Shown here one piece after another: positions 9,501 to 16,150 of a DNA stretch of 16,153 nt. Each line of letters opens with the position of its first letter. The stretch's first letter is position 1. Location: positions 1 to 16,153 of the forward strand of contig JAECRW010000020.1 in the NCBI GenBank assembly GCA_016294985.1. The letters run 5' to 3'. Both the position numbers and the translations under genes were made by a program. This DNA is from Candidatus Sifarchaeum marinoarchaea (lineage in GTDB: Archaea > Asgardarchaeota > Sifarchaeia > Borrarchaeales > Borrarchaeaceae). Under the pieces are notes generated by a model. It made no database searches. It saw nothing but the letters and a program-made list of their open reading frames with translations, and had not been told where the DNA came from.

Positions 9501-12500
9501 TAGCATATTTTCAATCGAAGATCTCTATTTCTTAAAAGCAAGACTGCTTAAGGCTCTTAATGCTTCTGAAAGGAAAAAAATAGAATCAATATATGACGTC
9601 CTCGACGCCCATATTGGTACACTTCCAAGAGTGGTACCTCAAACCAAATTTGTGCTGTCCCAATTTGGTATCAATTCGATTTTTGAATTTCTGATTTGGC
9701 CAAAAAATGAACTGGGACAACTAGGTATTAGCTTAAAAGAAATAGAATCATTAAAAGAAACTATAGACACTTCTGAAATCCTTGAAAATAAACGAAAAGG
9801 AACTCCTCTAAATTATTTGGCTATAGATTCAAAAATCCTCAAAGAGCTCAAAAAAAAGGGTATCAATACCCTTGAGGACGCATATTTCACCCAAAGAGCA
9901 ACTCTTGAACGTTCTAAAATCGATTTAAATGTAATTTCCAATATAAGAGAAACGTTAAATGCTCCAATTACAATGATGCCTTCATTAAAAGCGCATCTTG
10001 AAATCATAGAGAAATTATTGAAGAATGGAATTAAAACGATCATTCTCTTCATTCTTTCTCCGCTTGATAGCCTACAAGAAATCACAGACTTGAATGAGGA
10101 TGACCTCACCCAGTTAAGAAATAATATTCAGATAGATCCCTTAAAAATTCAGCAGGAGAAAATAAAACTTGGTGTACCTGTTCCATTAGGCATAGGGTTT
10201 GATAATAAAGAACTTGAAGCCTTAGAACAAGCAGGAATTCACACTATTGATGAACTCTTCATTCTCACAAAAGAACAGTTCACACCACATATTCCCTGGG
10301 AAAAGATAAACAGAGTTAAAGAGATTTTAGAATCGCCCGTTATGATTATGGAAAATGTTCCTGTTCATGCGATCAGGAAACTGGTCCAAAATGGAGTTTC
10401 CACTATTTTCCAATTTCTCTATTGGCCTAATGAGGAACTAATGAAAGTTACAGGTTTGGGTTCTAAGTTATTAAGTCAAGTTAAAAAAGAACTAAGAATC
10501 AAAAAAGGTATCACCATCGGCTCTTTATCTCGATTGGATTCCTCTGTTAGACGAATCCTCAGCGAAATAGATATCGACACGTTAGAAGAAGTTGTTGTTG
10601 CCACAAAAGAGATGTACGAATTACCTTCTGATACCTGGAAGATAATTCAAAATATAAAAGCAGTTCTCAATTCTCCAGTTTCACTTGTTAGCGAATTATA
10701 CGCAAAATCACCAGAAACAATTGCTCCTTTAGTTCAAAAGGGAGTACGATCAATATTAGCATTCCTCTATTGGCCTGATGAGGATTTAGCTGAAATCACA
10801 GGTATAAAACAAGAGTCCATAACCTTCATTAAGTTTAATTTAGACTTTTCAAGAATCGAGGAAATCCTCAATAGCCCGCTATCATACATTCCAGCACTTA
10901 GATTTTCATTCCCAGAAGTCATTGACTCGCTTCACGAATCAGAAATTACTACAATTAAACAATTTCTTCAAACACCAGCGCTATCAATTCAAGAGTTGAC
11001 TCAACTTTCAATTCAAGAAATCGAGAAAATAAAAGACTTCGTGAATCCTTTAGAAATAGAAGAAATCAGGAAAGAGCATGCAATTCCACTTTCTACATTG
11101 ACAGCCTCTAAAAAAGAAATAAAATCAACTATTAAACAACTAAACAGGCTAGGCGTCTTGACTTATGAAGAATTAATTCCGCTTGAAGAAGAGGACGTTA
11201 TTGAAGAAAGAATTGATTGGCCAATCCTTGAAGAGACTAAGAACATTCTAGATCTACCAATCCATATCGTACCTCACCTTTCTAAGGAGTACCGCAAATC
11301 CCTGGAAACAGATGGAATAACAACCATAAAAATGTTCATTTACTGGCCAAATCACCGATTAGCATCGATCTTAAAGAAAACAGTTGAAGAAATACATCAA
11401 TTAAAAATTCAGATAGACTTAAAGCTCATTAAAGAGGTTACAGAGACGTCAATTGAGCTACTGTTGCCATCTGAGTTAATAAGCCCATTAACAGAAGCTG
11501 ATATCAAAACACTCCAAGATTTCCTATTATGTCCAAATAAGACTCTAACTACAATAACGCGTTTATCAAAAAAGAAACTCACCACTCTTAAACAAAACAT
11601 CGACTTGCAACAAATACGTCTTATTTTAGAGTTACCAGAAACTTTAGATGCATCTATCGATGTAGAGGAGATACTTGCCAAGGTAGCAAATCATAGCATC
11701 AAAAGCGTAATCAATGATAATAAACGCAATTTTAAGGAGGATATCCCAAAAGATATTGAGCAAGCTATTCTTCAAAATTTCAAGGAAATTTCACAAGAGC
11801 GTGTGAGAATATCCCTAAACAATATAGAAAAAGAACTCAACGCATCTCTGCTTATTGAAAGAAAAGGACAGGTTTCCACAACCATCTTAAGAGAAATTAT
11901 TAAAGAGAGAGTTAATTACGCTTCTAAAGATTTCAAAGAGAACGTCAATAATAGTTTCAAAGAACAAATGGTGAAGAACATCAAGCAGTTCCTTGATGAA
12001 TCTTTTGATAATCTTAAAGCAGTCGTTCTAAAAGGTACTGAAAAGCAGATCAGGAAAGAAGTCAGTAAGACATTCACAGAAGAATTTACAGCACTCAAGG
12101 AAGAGGCTATAAAAAAGGCAGTAGAGCAGGTTAAGGCAGAAACAAAAATAAAAGATACAGGACTAACTGAAAGCATTAAGAACGATATTCAGAACAAACT
12201 AGAAGCTGATGCTACAATTGAAATCAATAATTTCGTTAAAAATAACTTCCAGAAGCAGATTTTAGATGCTTTAAGAGAAAAGGCAGTAAAAATTGTCGAG
12301 AAGAAGTTCACAAGAAAATTCATACGAATTATTACAGAAGAGATCATACAGGATCTGAAACCATCAACAATGCAACAAATTGAGAAAATCGTTCAAAAGA
12401 ACGTTCAAAAGAAATTCGACGAAAAAATTAGAACCGAAATTATTGAGACGATACAAAATTCGATCAACGAAAATGCAATTATCAATCGGGCGATTAGAAA

Positions 12501-13410
12501 TATAATCGAAGCCAAAATGAATGAATTGATCACTCCATTCAAGGAAGAACTTTCTGAAGAATTTACAGAAGATATTATCCAAAAGTTTGACTCACCTATT
12601 CAAAAAGCCGTAACTGTTGCTTTGAAACCCATTAAGAAGGAATTCATTACTCCGCTCAAAAAAAGTAAGAAAGGCAAAATATCTAATGAAAAAATGGATG
12701 AAATCATAAAGGAAACGGAAGAAAGTATAAAGAAAGAACTTACAGAATGGGTTACAGAAGAAATAAGGCTACATTGCGTTAAATGTGTTACTGAGATCAT
12801 TGATGAAACAATTCCTAAAATTAAGGAGCGTAATATAAAAAATATTGAAAAACTAAGAGAGAAACTCCCAAAATCCATTCATGACAACCTTATTACTCTG
12901 AAAGAGAAAAATTTAAAGATCCTTGTTAAGCAGAGTTCGACAGATAGAACCAAAATAAAGGCTATAGAAAAACACATCAACAGTATCGAAAAAACGCTTG
13001 AAAAAGGCATAAACAAAGCAAAAATTGAGACCAATCTAAAGAAAGAGTTTGAAATTTCACTTAGAAATGCCTCCAAAAAGACATTGAACAAAGAATTTTC
13101 GATAACAAAAATCCGGAAAATTGTAAAGGACATAATCGATGAAAAAGAAGAAAAAATGGCTTTAGCTCAACCCATCATCAACGATATGATAGATAAAATG
13201 GTAAGAGAAGAAGATAAGACACCTAAAAAGAAGCCAAGACGTAAGGAAAAGATAACAAAAGTAGAAACACTAGATGTATTCATACCAAAAACACCTGCTA
13301 AAAAAACACCTGCCAAAAAAACACCTGCTAAAAAAACACCTGCTAAAAAAACACCTGCTAAAAAAACACCTGCCAAAAAAACACCTGCTAAAAAAACACG
13401 CTCCCGATAA
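6544..13410 (+). CDS. top6B2: Giant topoisomerase VI subunit B with HhH-like repeats, helical region and (TPAKK)7 tail
   Basis: The first 530 or so residues form a full Top6B ATPase core: N box RELVENGLDA with Glu38 and Asn42, G1 box QDNGIG with Asp118, lid ARGRFGLGVK (146-155), transducer motif YGGTLKSGVTIYRYANRIP, and likely switch lysine Lys495 in ETSK. Beyond the core the protein continues for about 1750 residues. Residues 594-1714 hold about 18 repeats of a helix-hairpin-helix-like pattern, about 1719-2234 are charged and helical, and the end is lysine-rich with seven TPAKK units and a final TRSR. The usual family length is about 530. Relative to the 560-residue paralogue, the H2TH hairpin glycines are lost (RVSKKKA) and a lysine-rich insert sits near 356-373. 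No in-frame stop interrupts it. TTG at 6544 is preferred over TTG at 6526 because AGAGGAAG (6530-6537) gives a proper ribosome-binding distance and a candidate TATA fits it; the longer form would be 2294 residues. It should be an active ATPase paired with the Top6A encoded 47 bases downstream. The symbol is descriptive, not an established name. Confidence 0.93.
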   Translation: MAVIDEVQIRSAADFFHDNKAIAGFDNSMKCVFTSVRELVENGLDASERAVAWTKKRIKQMEEKGKPIPKDLMQWAKRRPYIYVHLKTLDESKIAELLKVEVRALESHLDFLELTVQDNGIGVPFNDIPTLFGRVLTGSNYGARQARGRFGLGVKMVLLNAMATVDLPIRVKSRHITQKYTSDFKILINLQKNEPIIVGGSGAKLDAKDPEALNEPGTKVGVTFTGSWRLAKKWVLEYFHELSIITPYATFEIHLPDLEEPIIYERVIDEMPPYPKLTQIHPWGCDITQLKREIAATRLTGATNMIKFMMRHFQRVSKKKAEQFLELVNIDPNKNPRELSSEEIRRIVHDGFLRSKPDEKKVKKEKPKGEKKFTFLPPEGAALSPLTAESLERGLKERVSPEFTVASTRPAAAYAGHPFVVEAALAYGGTLKSGVTIYRYANRIPLLFGTGNDVISKVVNREVEWKTYKINIDNSPLAIAVSLVSTKIPFPETSKEYIADVDEIREEITKALQALGRNLRTFLSRVERARRERKRSSQFEKWANITLQNLFEITKDDPNTLPVNLDTQAEKIEKALMTGYPLIIERNRPISSPISCINYWLEPDIEKKLSKKGIKSAFEFLATPTKDLATIKELKPERVEYVKRNTIKMFSQSPDAPNIAQLEWVDPEIELYLNKKWVKTLYDFLVTSNYTIASIPGIGAKFIEFIKQETLKSLNKEFSVSLSEIPWIDQEIFKKLKNQEIYTLFDLINTPSSRLSFISELSHVLIENEKKKIMETFQDLQAGINEIDWIDNYIANTLRDMGINTVSEFLLFSTHELESIDRMVLKIIDNSKQLLIAQISQENFPSISQFKWYTPEIGKKLAKRKILTRLDFLLYPTSRLARDKDLIPNLIQYVKEKIVQDLNNTQTKSLSEMIWIEPHIENALEERDIRTIYDFLTADVQKLSKIKGLTLSQIERIKTNIGTPLSILTFEGTPFDEDTLEELRSHSIFSIEDLYFLKARLLKALNASERKKIESIYDVLDAHIGTLPRVVPQTKFVLSQFGINSIFEFLIWPKNELGQLGISLKEIESLKETIDTSEILENKRKGTPLNYLAIDSKILKELKKKGINTLEDAYFTQRATLERSKIDLNVISNIRETLNAPITMMPSLKAHLEIIEKLLKNGIKTIILFILSPLDSLQEITDLNEDDLTQLRNNIQIDPLKIQQEKIKLGVPVPLGIGFDNKELEALEQAGIHTIDELFILTKEQFTPHIPWEKINRVKEILESPVMIMENVPVHAIRKLVQNGVSTIFQFLYWPNEELMKVTGLGSKLLSQVKKELRIKKGITIGSLSRLDSSVRRILSEIDIDTLEEVVVATKEMYELPSDTWKIIQNIKAVLNSPVSLVSELYAKSPETIAPLVQKGVRSILAFLYWPDEDLAEITGIKQESITFIKFNLDFSRIEEILNSPLSYIPALRFSFPEVIDSLHESEITTIKQFLQTPALSIQELTQLSIQEIEKIKDFVNPLEIEEIRKEHAIPLSTLTASKKEIKSTIKQLNRLGVLTYEELIPLEEEDVIEERIDWPILEETKNILDLPIHIVPHLSKEYRKSLETDGITTIKMFIYWPNHRLASILKKTVEEIHQLKIQIDLKLIKEVTETSIELLLPSELISPLTEADIKTLQDFLLCPNKTLTTITRLSKKKLTTLKQNIDLQQIRLILELPETLDASIDVEEILAKVANHSIKSVINDNKRNFKEDIPKDIEQAILQNFKEISQERVRISLNNIEKELNASLLIERKGQVSTTILREIIKERVNYASKDFKENVNNSFKEQMVKNIKQFLDESFDNLKAVVLKGTEKQIRKEVSKTFTEEFTALKEEAIKKAVEQVKAETKIKDTGLTESIKNDIQNKLEADATIEINNFVKNNFQKQILDALREKAVKIVEKKFTRKFIRIITEEIIQDLKPSTMQQIEKIVQKNVQKKFDEKIRTEIIETIQNSINENAIINRAIRNIIEAKMNELITPFKEELSEEFTEDIIQKFDSPIQKAVTVALKPIKKEFITPLKKSKKGKISNEKMDEIIKETEESIKKELTEWVTEEIRLHCVKCVTEIIDETIPKIKERNIKNIEKLREKLPKSIHDNLITLKEKNLKILVKQSSTDRTKIKAIEKHINSIEKTLEKGINKAKIETNLKKEFEISLRNASKKTLNKEFSITKIRKIVKDIIDEKEEKMALAQPIINDMIDKMVREEDKTPKKKPRRKEKITKVETLDVFIPKTPAKKTPAKKTPAKKTPAKKTPAKKTPAKKTPAKKTRSR
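8323..11685 (+). repeat. About 18 tandem helix-hairpin-helix-like repeats within the giant Top6B
   Basis: A core pattern, approximately L..xGI.T..(D/E)FL.....L..I.gl....i..ik, recurs with anchors at residues 614, 678, 741, 803, 866, 929, 988, 1043, 1107, 1163, 1232, 1285, 1344, 1401, 1468, 1538, 1592 and 1654. This resembles the HhH/SAM-like domains of the Rad51 N-terminus and RNA polymerase alpha C-terminus. Most hairpin glycines are degenerate, but IPGIGAKFIEFIK, IKGLTLSQIERIK and VTGLGSKLLSQVK keep them. The first six units have a 59-64 residue period and a W-[ILVY]-[DET]-[PQN] lead motif. From about 988 a two-unit period of 112-125 residues appears, alternating FLYWP-type and (D/E)ELF-type units. 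DNA binding is expected from HhH families but is not proven here. Confidence 0.75.
11698..13245 (+). other. Long charged helical region of the giant Top6B
   Basis: About residues 1719-2234 are rich in Lys, Glu, Ile, Asn and Gln, and nearly free of Pro and Gly. Hydrophobic residues are spaced as in amphipathic helices or coiled coils, for example EQAILQNFKEISQERV and EKIVQKNVQKKFDEKI. It has no recognisable catalytic motif. One CVKC pair occurs near nucleotides 12775-12786. The segment could be an extended spacer, a self-association region or a partner-binding arm between the repeat array and the basic tail. I do not recognise a family. Confidence 0.6.
13291..13395 (+). repeat. Seven 15-bp repeats encoding a (TPAKK)7 basic tail
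   Basis: Seven consecutive ACACCTGC(T/C)AAAAAA units encode TPAKK at the extreme C-terminus, followed by TRSR and the stop. Units 2 and 6 (starting 13306 and 13366) carry GCC for Ala, the other five GCT. The sequence before it (13210-13290) is also lysine-rich. Such tails resemble histone H1 and other S/T-P-K-K-type AT-rich DNA-binding tails. The tract may vary in length through slippage. Confidence 0.95.
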
Positions 13411-13457
13411 CTTATTAAAAACGTGATGTGTTACAACCACGAGAGATTTTATTATGA

Positions 13458-14876
13458 ATGATTAGCGGGGGAAATGAAAACACAATGTCAAGTATACAAT
13501 TGCAAGTTAGAAATAAACTGGATACATTGGATAGAAACACAACTCTAGAAATTGATCCAACACAACCACTTGCCACAATAAAAGAGACCCTCCATAAAGA
13601 ATTCAGTATCCCAAAAAAAACTAAATTCGTGTTTTTGTACGACAACAAAGTTATAGATGAGAAAAAAACTCCAAAAGAATTAAACTTCCCAGAAAAAAAG
13701 GTAGAAGTTGAAATCAAACTAAAAGTGAGTCTAAAGCACATAAAACGAATAAAAAAGGAACTTTATCTTCCATCAAAAACTGATTTCCCCTATGGTGTCA
13801 TAGTCGTTGAAAACCAGTCTGCAGATTTGACACGTAAACGTTTAATTGAAAATGCTGCGGATTTTGTTATTCAAACCATGCAAGATCCAAAGAATGTAGC
13901 CTTTAAAATACCATCTCGAGCAAGTGAAAATATAGGATATGATGAAAAAACAAAAATGGTTCTCCTTGGAAATCAACATATGATTCGTGCTTATAGAAGT
14001 CTAGGATCTGTCCTCTCTGTTGCCCAAATGGCACGCTTAATGAAACTTATCGATGAGCAATTAATTAAGAAGCTACATACGACAAAACGTGACGTTTTTT
14101 ATAGAGACGTTAATTTATTCCGAAGCCAAGATGTAAGTGATAATTTAATTGAGGACTTAGCCGTTATGCTCGGGGTAACGAGAGCATCGTTGAATGTCGT
14201 CGCGTCTACCAAAGGTATAGTTGTTGGTAGAATCAGTTTCAAGGAAAGCGGAGATTTCATTGATTGTACTAAAATGGGGGTTGGAGGTAAAGCAATTACA
14301 CCCATGATCGACCAGATCACAGACCTAGACTCAGATGCAGAATTTGTCTTAGTTGTTGAAAAAGAGGCTGCGTTCATGCGTTTGGCAGAAGATAGATTTT
14401 ACGACTATGTACCATGCATTGTCGTGACAGGTAAGGGTCAGCCGGATATGGCAACCCGCATGTTTATAAAATTAATACGAAAGGAACTACAATTGCCGAT
14501 CCTTGGGTTGATGGACGCAGATCCATATGGATTAGACATTTTACGCGTATATACTGTTGGTTCCAAAGCTCTTTCTTATGAGAGTCCTGAGATGTCCGTC
14601 TCGGATATCAAGTGGTTAGGACTCCTCCCTTCAGACCTTGACGAATACAAGATTCCTAAAAATAGTAGAATCCCGATGTCGCCTCGTGACAAAAAGCGTG
14701 GAGAAGATATGTTGAGAGAAGATTTCGTTCAAGCACGACCTAGATGGGTAGAAGAAATTCAACTCATGCTGGAAACGAATGAAAAAGCAGAAATCCAATC
14801 TTTGGCACATGAAGATATTCAGTTTATGACAAACAGCTATCTCCCCAACAAAATTCACTCGGGCGACTGGGTCTAG
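13458..14876 (+). CDS. top6A2: Topoisomerase VI subunit A with N-terminal ubiquitin-like domain
   Basis: Residues 95-472 form a complete Top6A. The catalytic Tyr215 is in TKRDVFYRDVNLF, the Toprim acids are Glu301 (LVVEKEAAF) and Asp353/Asp355 (MDADPYG), and CTKMGVGGKAITP (270-282) and a final SGDWV are present. It is closely similar along its length to the 387-residue Top6A in the same window. The difference is an added N-terminal domain (about 12-90) that aligns with ubiquitin: TTLEIDP, then a helix ATIKETLHKEFSIP, FVFLYDNKVIDEKKTP and a final strand VEVEIKLKV. There is no C-terminal diglycine, so this would be a built-in domain and not a removable modifier. Total length is 472 residues against about 390 for the family. 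The start may be ATG 13458 or ATG 13485; the second lies after a GGGGG run and right before the first predicted strand. It follows the giant Top6B by 47 bases and is its natural partner. The symbol is descriptive. Confidence 0.95.
   Translation: MISGGNENTMSSIQLQVRNKLDTLDRNTTLEIDPTQPLATIKETLHKEFSIPKKTKFVFLYDNKVIDEKKTPKELNFPEKKVEVEIKLKVSLKHIKRIKKELYLPSKTDFPYGVIVVENQSADLTRKRLIENAADFVIQTMQDPKNVAFKIPSRASENIGYDEKTKMVLLGNQHMIRAYRSLGSVLSVAQMARLMKLIDEQLIKKLHTTKRDVFYRDVNLFRSQDVSDNLIEDLAVMLGVTRASLNVVASTKGIVVGRISFKESGDFIDCTKMGVGGKAITPMIDQITDLDSDAEFVLVVEKEAAFMRLAEDRFYDYVPCIVVTGKGQPDMATRMFIKLIRKELQLPILGLMDADPYGLDILRVYTVGSKALSYESPEMSVSDIKWLGLLPSDLDEYKIPKNSRIPMSPRDKKRGEDMLREDFVQARPRWVEEIQLMLETNEKAEIQSLAHEDIQFMTNSYLPNKIHSGDWV
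13491..13727 (+). other. Ubiquitin-like beta-grasp domain fused to Top6A
   Basis: Residues 12-90 of the second Top6A follow the ubiquitin order of strand, hairpin, strand, helix, strand and final strand. Aligned landmarks include TTLEIDP (ubiquitin ITLEVEP), TIKETLHKEFSIP (NVKAKIQDKEGIP), FVFLYDNKVIDEKKTP (RLIFAGKQLEDGRTL) and KELN (SDYN). The match is by eye at corresponding positions with few gaps. The conventional Top6A has no counterpart to it. Confidence 0.8.
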
Positions 14877-14889
14877 TTTAAATCGTTTT

Positions 14890-14907
14890 CAAAAGACAAA
14901 CAAAAAT
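14890..14907 (-). terminator. Oligo-T terminator candidate for the DUF763 gene
   Basis: In the 58-base gap between the convergent genes, the minus-strand sequence reads ATTTTTGTTTGTCTTTTG (14907 down to 14890), 27 bases or more past the minus-strand stop. Archaeal transcription often ends at such U-rich tracts. No hairpin is evident. A counterpart for the plus-strand gene is less clear. Confidence 0.4.
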
Positions 14908-14934
14908 CGAAGGCTTTTCCTATAATTTTGGGAA

Positions 14935-16041
14935 TCATTTGAGAAAAGATTCGAGCCTTTTCACTGCTGAATATTTTTCCTTATCATTTGCGATATTGTC
15001 TATGGCATCTTTCAATGTTTGAATTGAATGATCATAAACTTCTTTGTCTACAGGAAATGGATATCCATCCTTCCCTCCGTGGGCAAAACTATATTTTACA
15101 GGATCTTTCCAGCTTGCTTTTGTTCCGAAAATGAGGTCTGAAATAAGTGCAAGCGCCCTTAATTTCTTTGCACCCATACCTCTAATCGCAACCAGTTCTT
15201 CATAATTCTTAGGTTGAATGTTATAAGCCGTTTGCAGGACTTCCCAGTCTTTTCTATTCAAATCAATCGGCAGAATTGGGTGACGAGACGGCAGGGTGTA
15301 AGTTTCTACAGCATTCGAATAATCGGTAATTAGTCGTTGTTCTGATGAGTGAAGATATTTCTGTAAGTGTTTCGGGTTGTCTTTGATTAAATCAAGGCTT
15401 ATCTGTTGTGTTTCAGAACTTTGTTTTGCAGTTAAATCCAAAACATGTTTTTCTACCTTGTCACATGCAATGCCGGTATGAGGCTCGTTTACAAAAGAAA
15501 TTATAATGCCAGAAGACCAATGATACCGTCGTGCATAACGATTTGAACTATTCAGCCCCTGTTGAACAACAGCCCAGTCACCTTCTTCAGTAAAAAAGAA
15601 AGAATGATGATATAGCTGATACTCATCCTGAATGCAATTATTATCCACTTTTGCACTCAGTTTACTTGCATATTTTAATTCCTCGATCTTCTGAGTAGAT
15701 AAGGAAAAGATATCACCTATCATCTCAATTTCAGATAAAGTTTTCTTTGAAAATCGTCCTTTTCCTCCAGTAACAGTTATCCCACTCTCGGGAGGAATCG
15801 CTGATTTTAATGCTCCGCATGTTGTAGTTGTCGTACCTGAACTATGCCAATCGAAGCCTAGAACACAGGAAAGCGCTTGGAACCAGTACGGATCTGAGAT
15901 CCGTCTAATGAATTCCTCTTTTCCAAATTCCTCTATTAAGAAAAGAGTAATCCCAGTAGCGAGCTTTACCATTCTGCTGAACAGCCATCTTGGGGCTTTT
16001 CCACCGTGAAGTGGAAGATTTACGATTCCAGTTCGCCTCAT
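14935..16041 (-). CDS. DUF763 family protein with C-terminal helix-hairpin-helix
   Basis: The N-terminus MRRTGIVNLPLHGGKAPRWLF and internal motifs QDEYQLYHHSFF, GDWAVVQQGLN and ARRYHWSSG are hallmarks of the DUF763 (COG1415) family, found in archaea and some bacteria. Length (368 residues) matches the family. A helix-hairpin-helix motif, LVAIRGMGAKKLRALALI (about 283-300), suggests contact with nucleic acid. No signal peptide or membrane segment is seen. The biochemical role of DUF763 is not established to my knowledge, so I assign none. The ATG at 16041 has GAGG on the minus strand about eight bases upstream. The gene points towards the topoisomerase cluster and ends 58 bases from it, so it is a separate transcription unit and may be unrelated in function. 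Confidence 0.9.
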   Translation of the reverse strand: MRRTGIVNLPLHGGKAPRWLFSRMVKLATGITLFLIEEFGKEEFIRRISDPYWFQALSCVLGFDWHSSGTTTTTCGALKSAIPPESGITVTGGKGRFSKKTLSEIEMIGDIFSLSTQKIEELKYASKLSAKVDNNCIQDEYQLYHHSFFFTEEGDWAVVQQGLNSSNRYARRYHWSSGIIISFVNEPHTGIACDKVEKHVLDLTAKQSSETQQISLDLIKDNPKHLQKYLHSSEQRLITDYSNAVETYTLPSRHPILPIDLNRKDWEVLQTAYNIQPKNYEELVAIRGMGAKKLRALALISDLIFGTKASWKDPVKYSFAHGGKDGYPFPVDKEVYDHSIQTLKDAIDNIANDKEKYSAVKRLESFLK

Positions 16042-16133
16042 TTATGAGCCTCAATCTGAAAAGTATCAGTGTCGTCCTTTCAGTAACTGAGAAAAGATCT
16101 CTGGGAGAATTAACTGTCATGGTGCGGCTTTAC

Positions 16134-16150
16134 AGTAATTAAATATTACT
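16134..16150 (-). promoter_or_regulatory. AT-rich palindrome upstream of the DUF763 gene
   Basis: AGTAAT-TAAAT-ATTACT (16134-16150) is a perfect 6-bp inverted repeat around five bases and includes the TATA-like run TATTTAAT on the minus strand. It lies about 93-109 bases before the start codon. It could be a TATA region overlapped by a dimeric operator. A second small palindrome, TCAGT-A-ACTGA, is at 16080-16090. Both may be chance in AT-rich DNA. Confidence 0.3.

Noticed and set aside
13167..13376. Minus-strand reading frame with repeated FLAGV units resembling a membrane protein
   Set aside because: It is the antisense reading of the TPAKK-coding repeat; the repetitive hydrophobic look follows from the 15-bp unit and there is no start context.
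13291..13395. Short tandem repeats as a possible CRISPR array
   Set aside because: The 15-bp units are directly adjacent with no spacers and are in frame inside a gene.
6544..13410. Several genes or a frameshift merged into one long frame
   Set aside because: A single frame runs without stops for about 6.9 kb, and repeat phasing is continuous across the core, the array and the helical region.
13727..13760. Processing site after the ubiquitin-like domain
   Set aside because: There is no Gly-Gly at the junction; the last strand runs straight into the Top6A linker.
14908..14965. Short related sequences TCGAAGGCTTTTC and TTCGAGCCTTTTC near the convergent gene ends
   Set aside because: They are imperfect, partly coding and too short to call an attachment site or a hairpin terminator.
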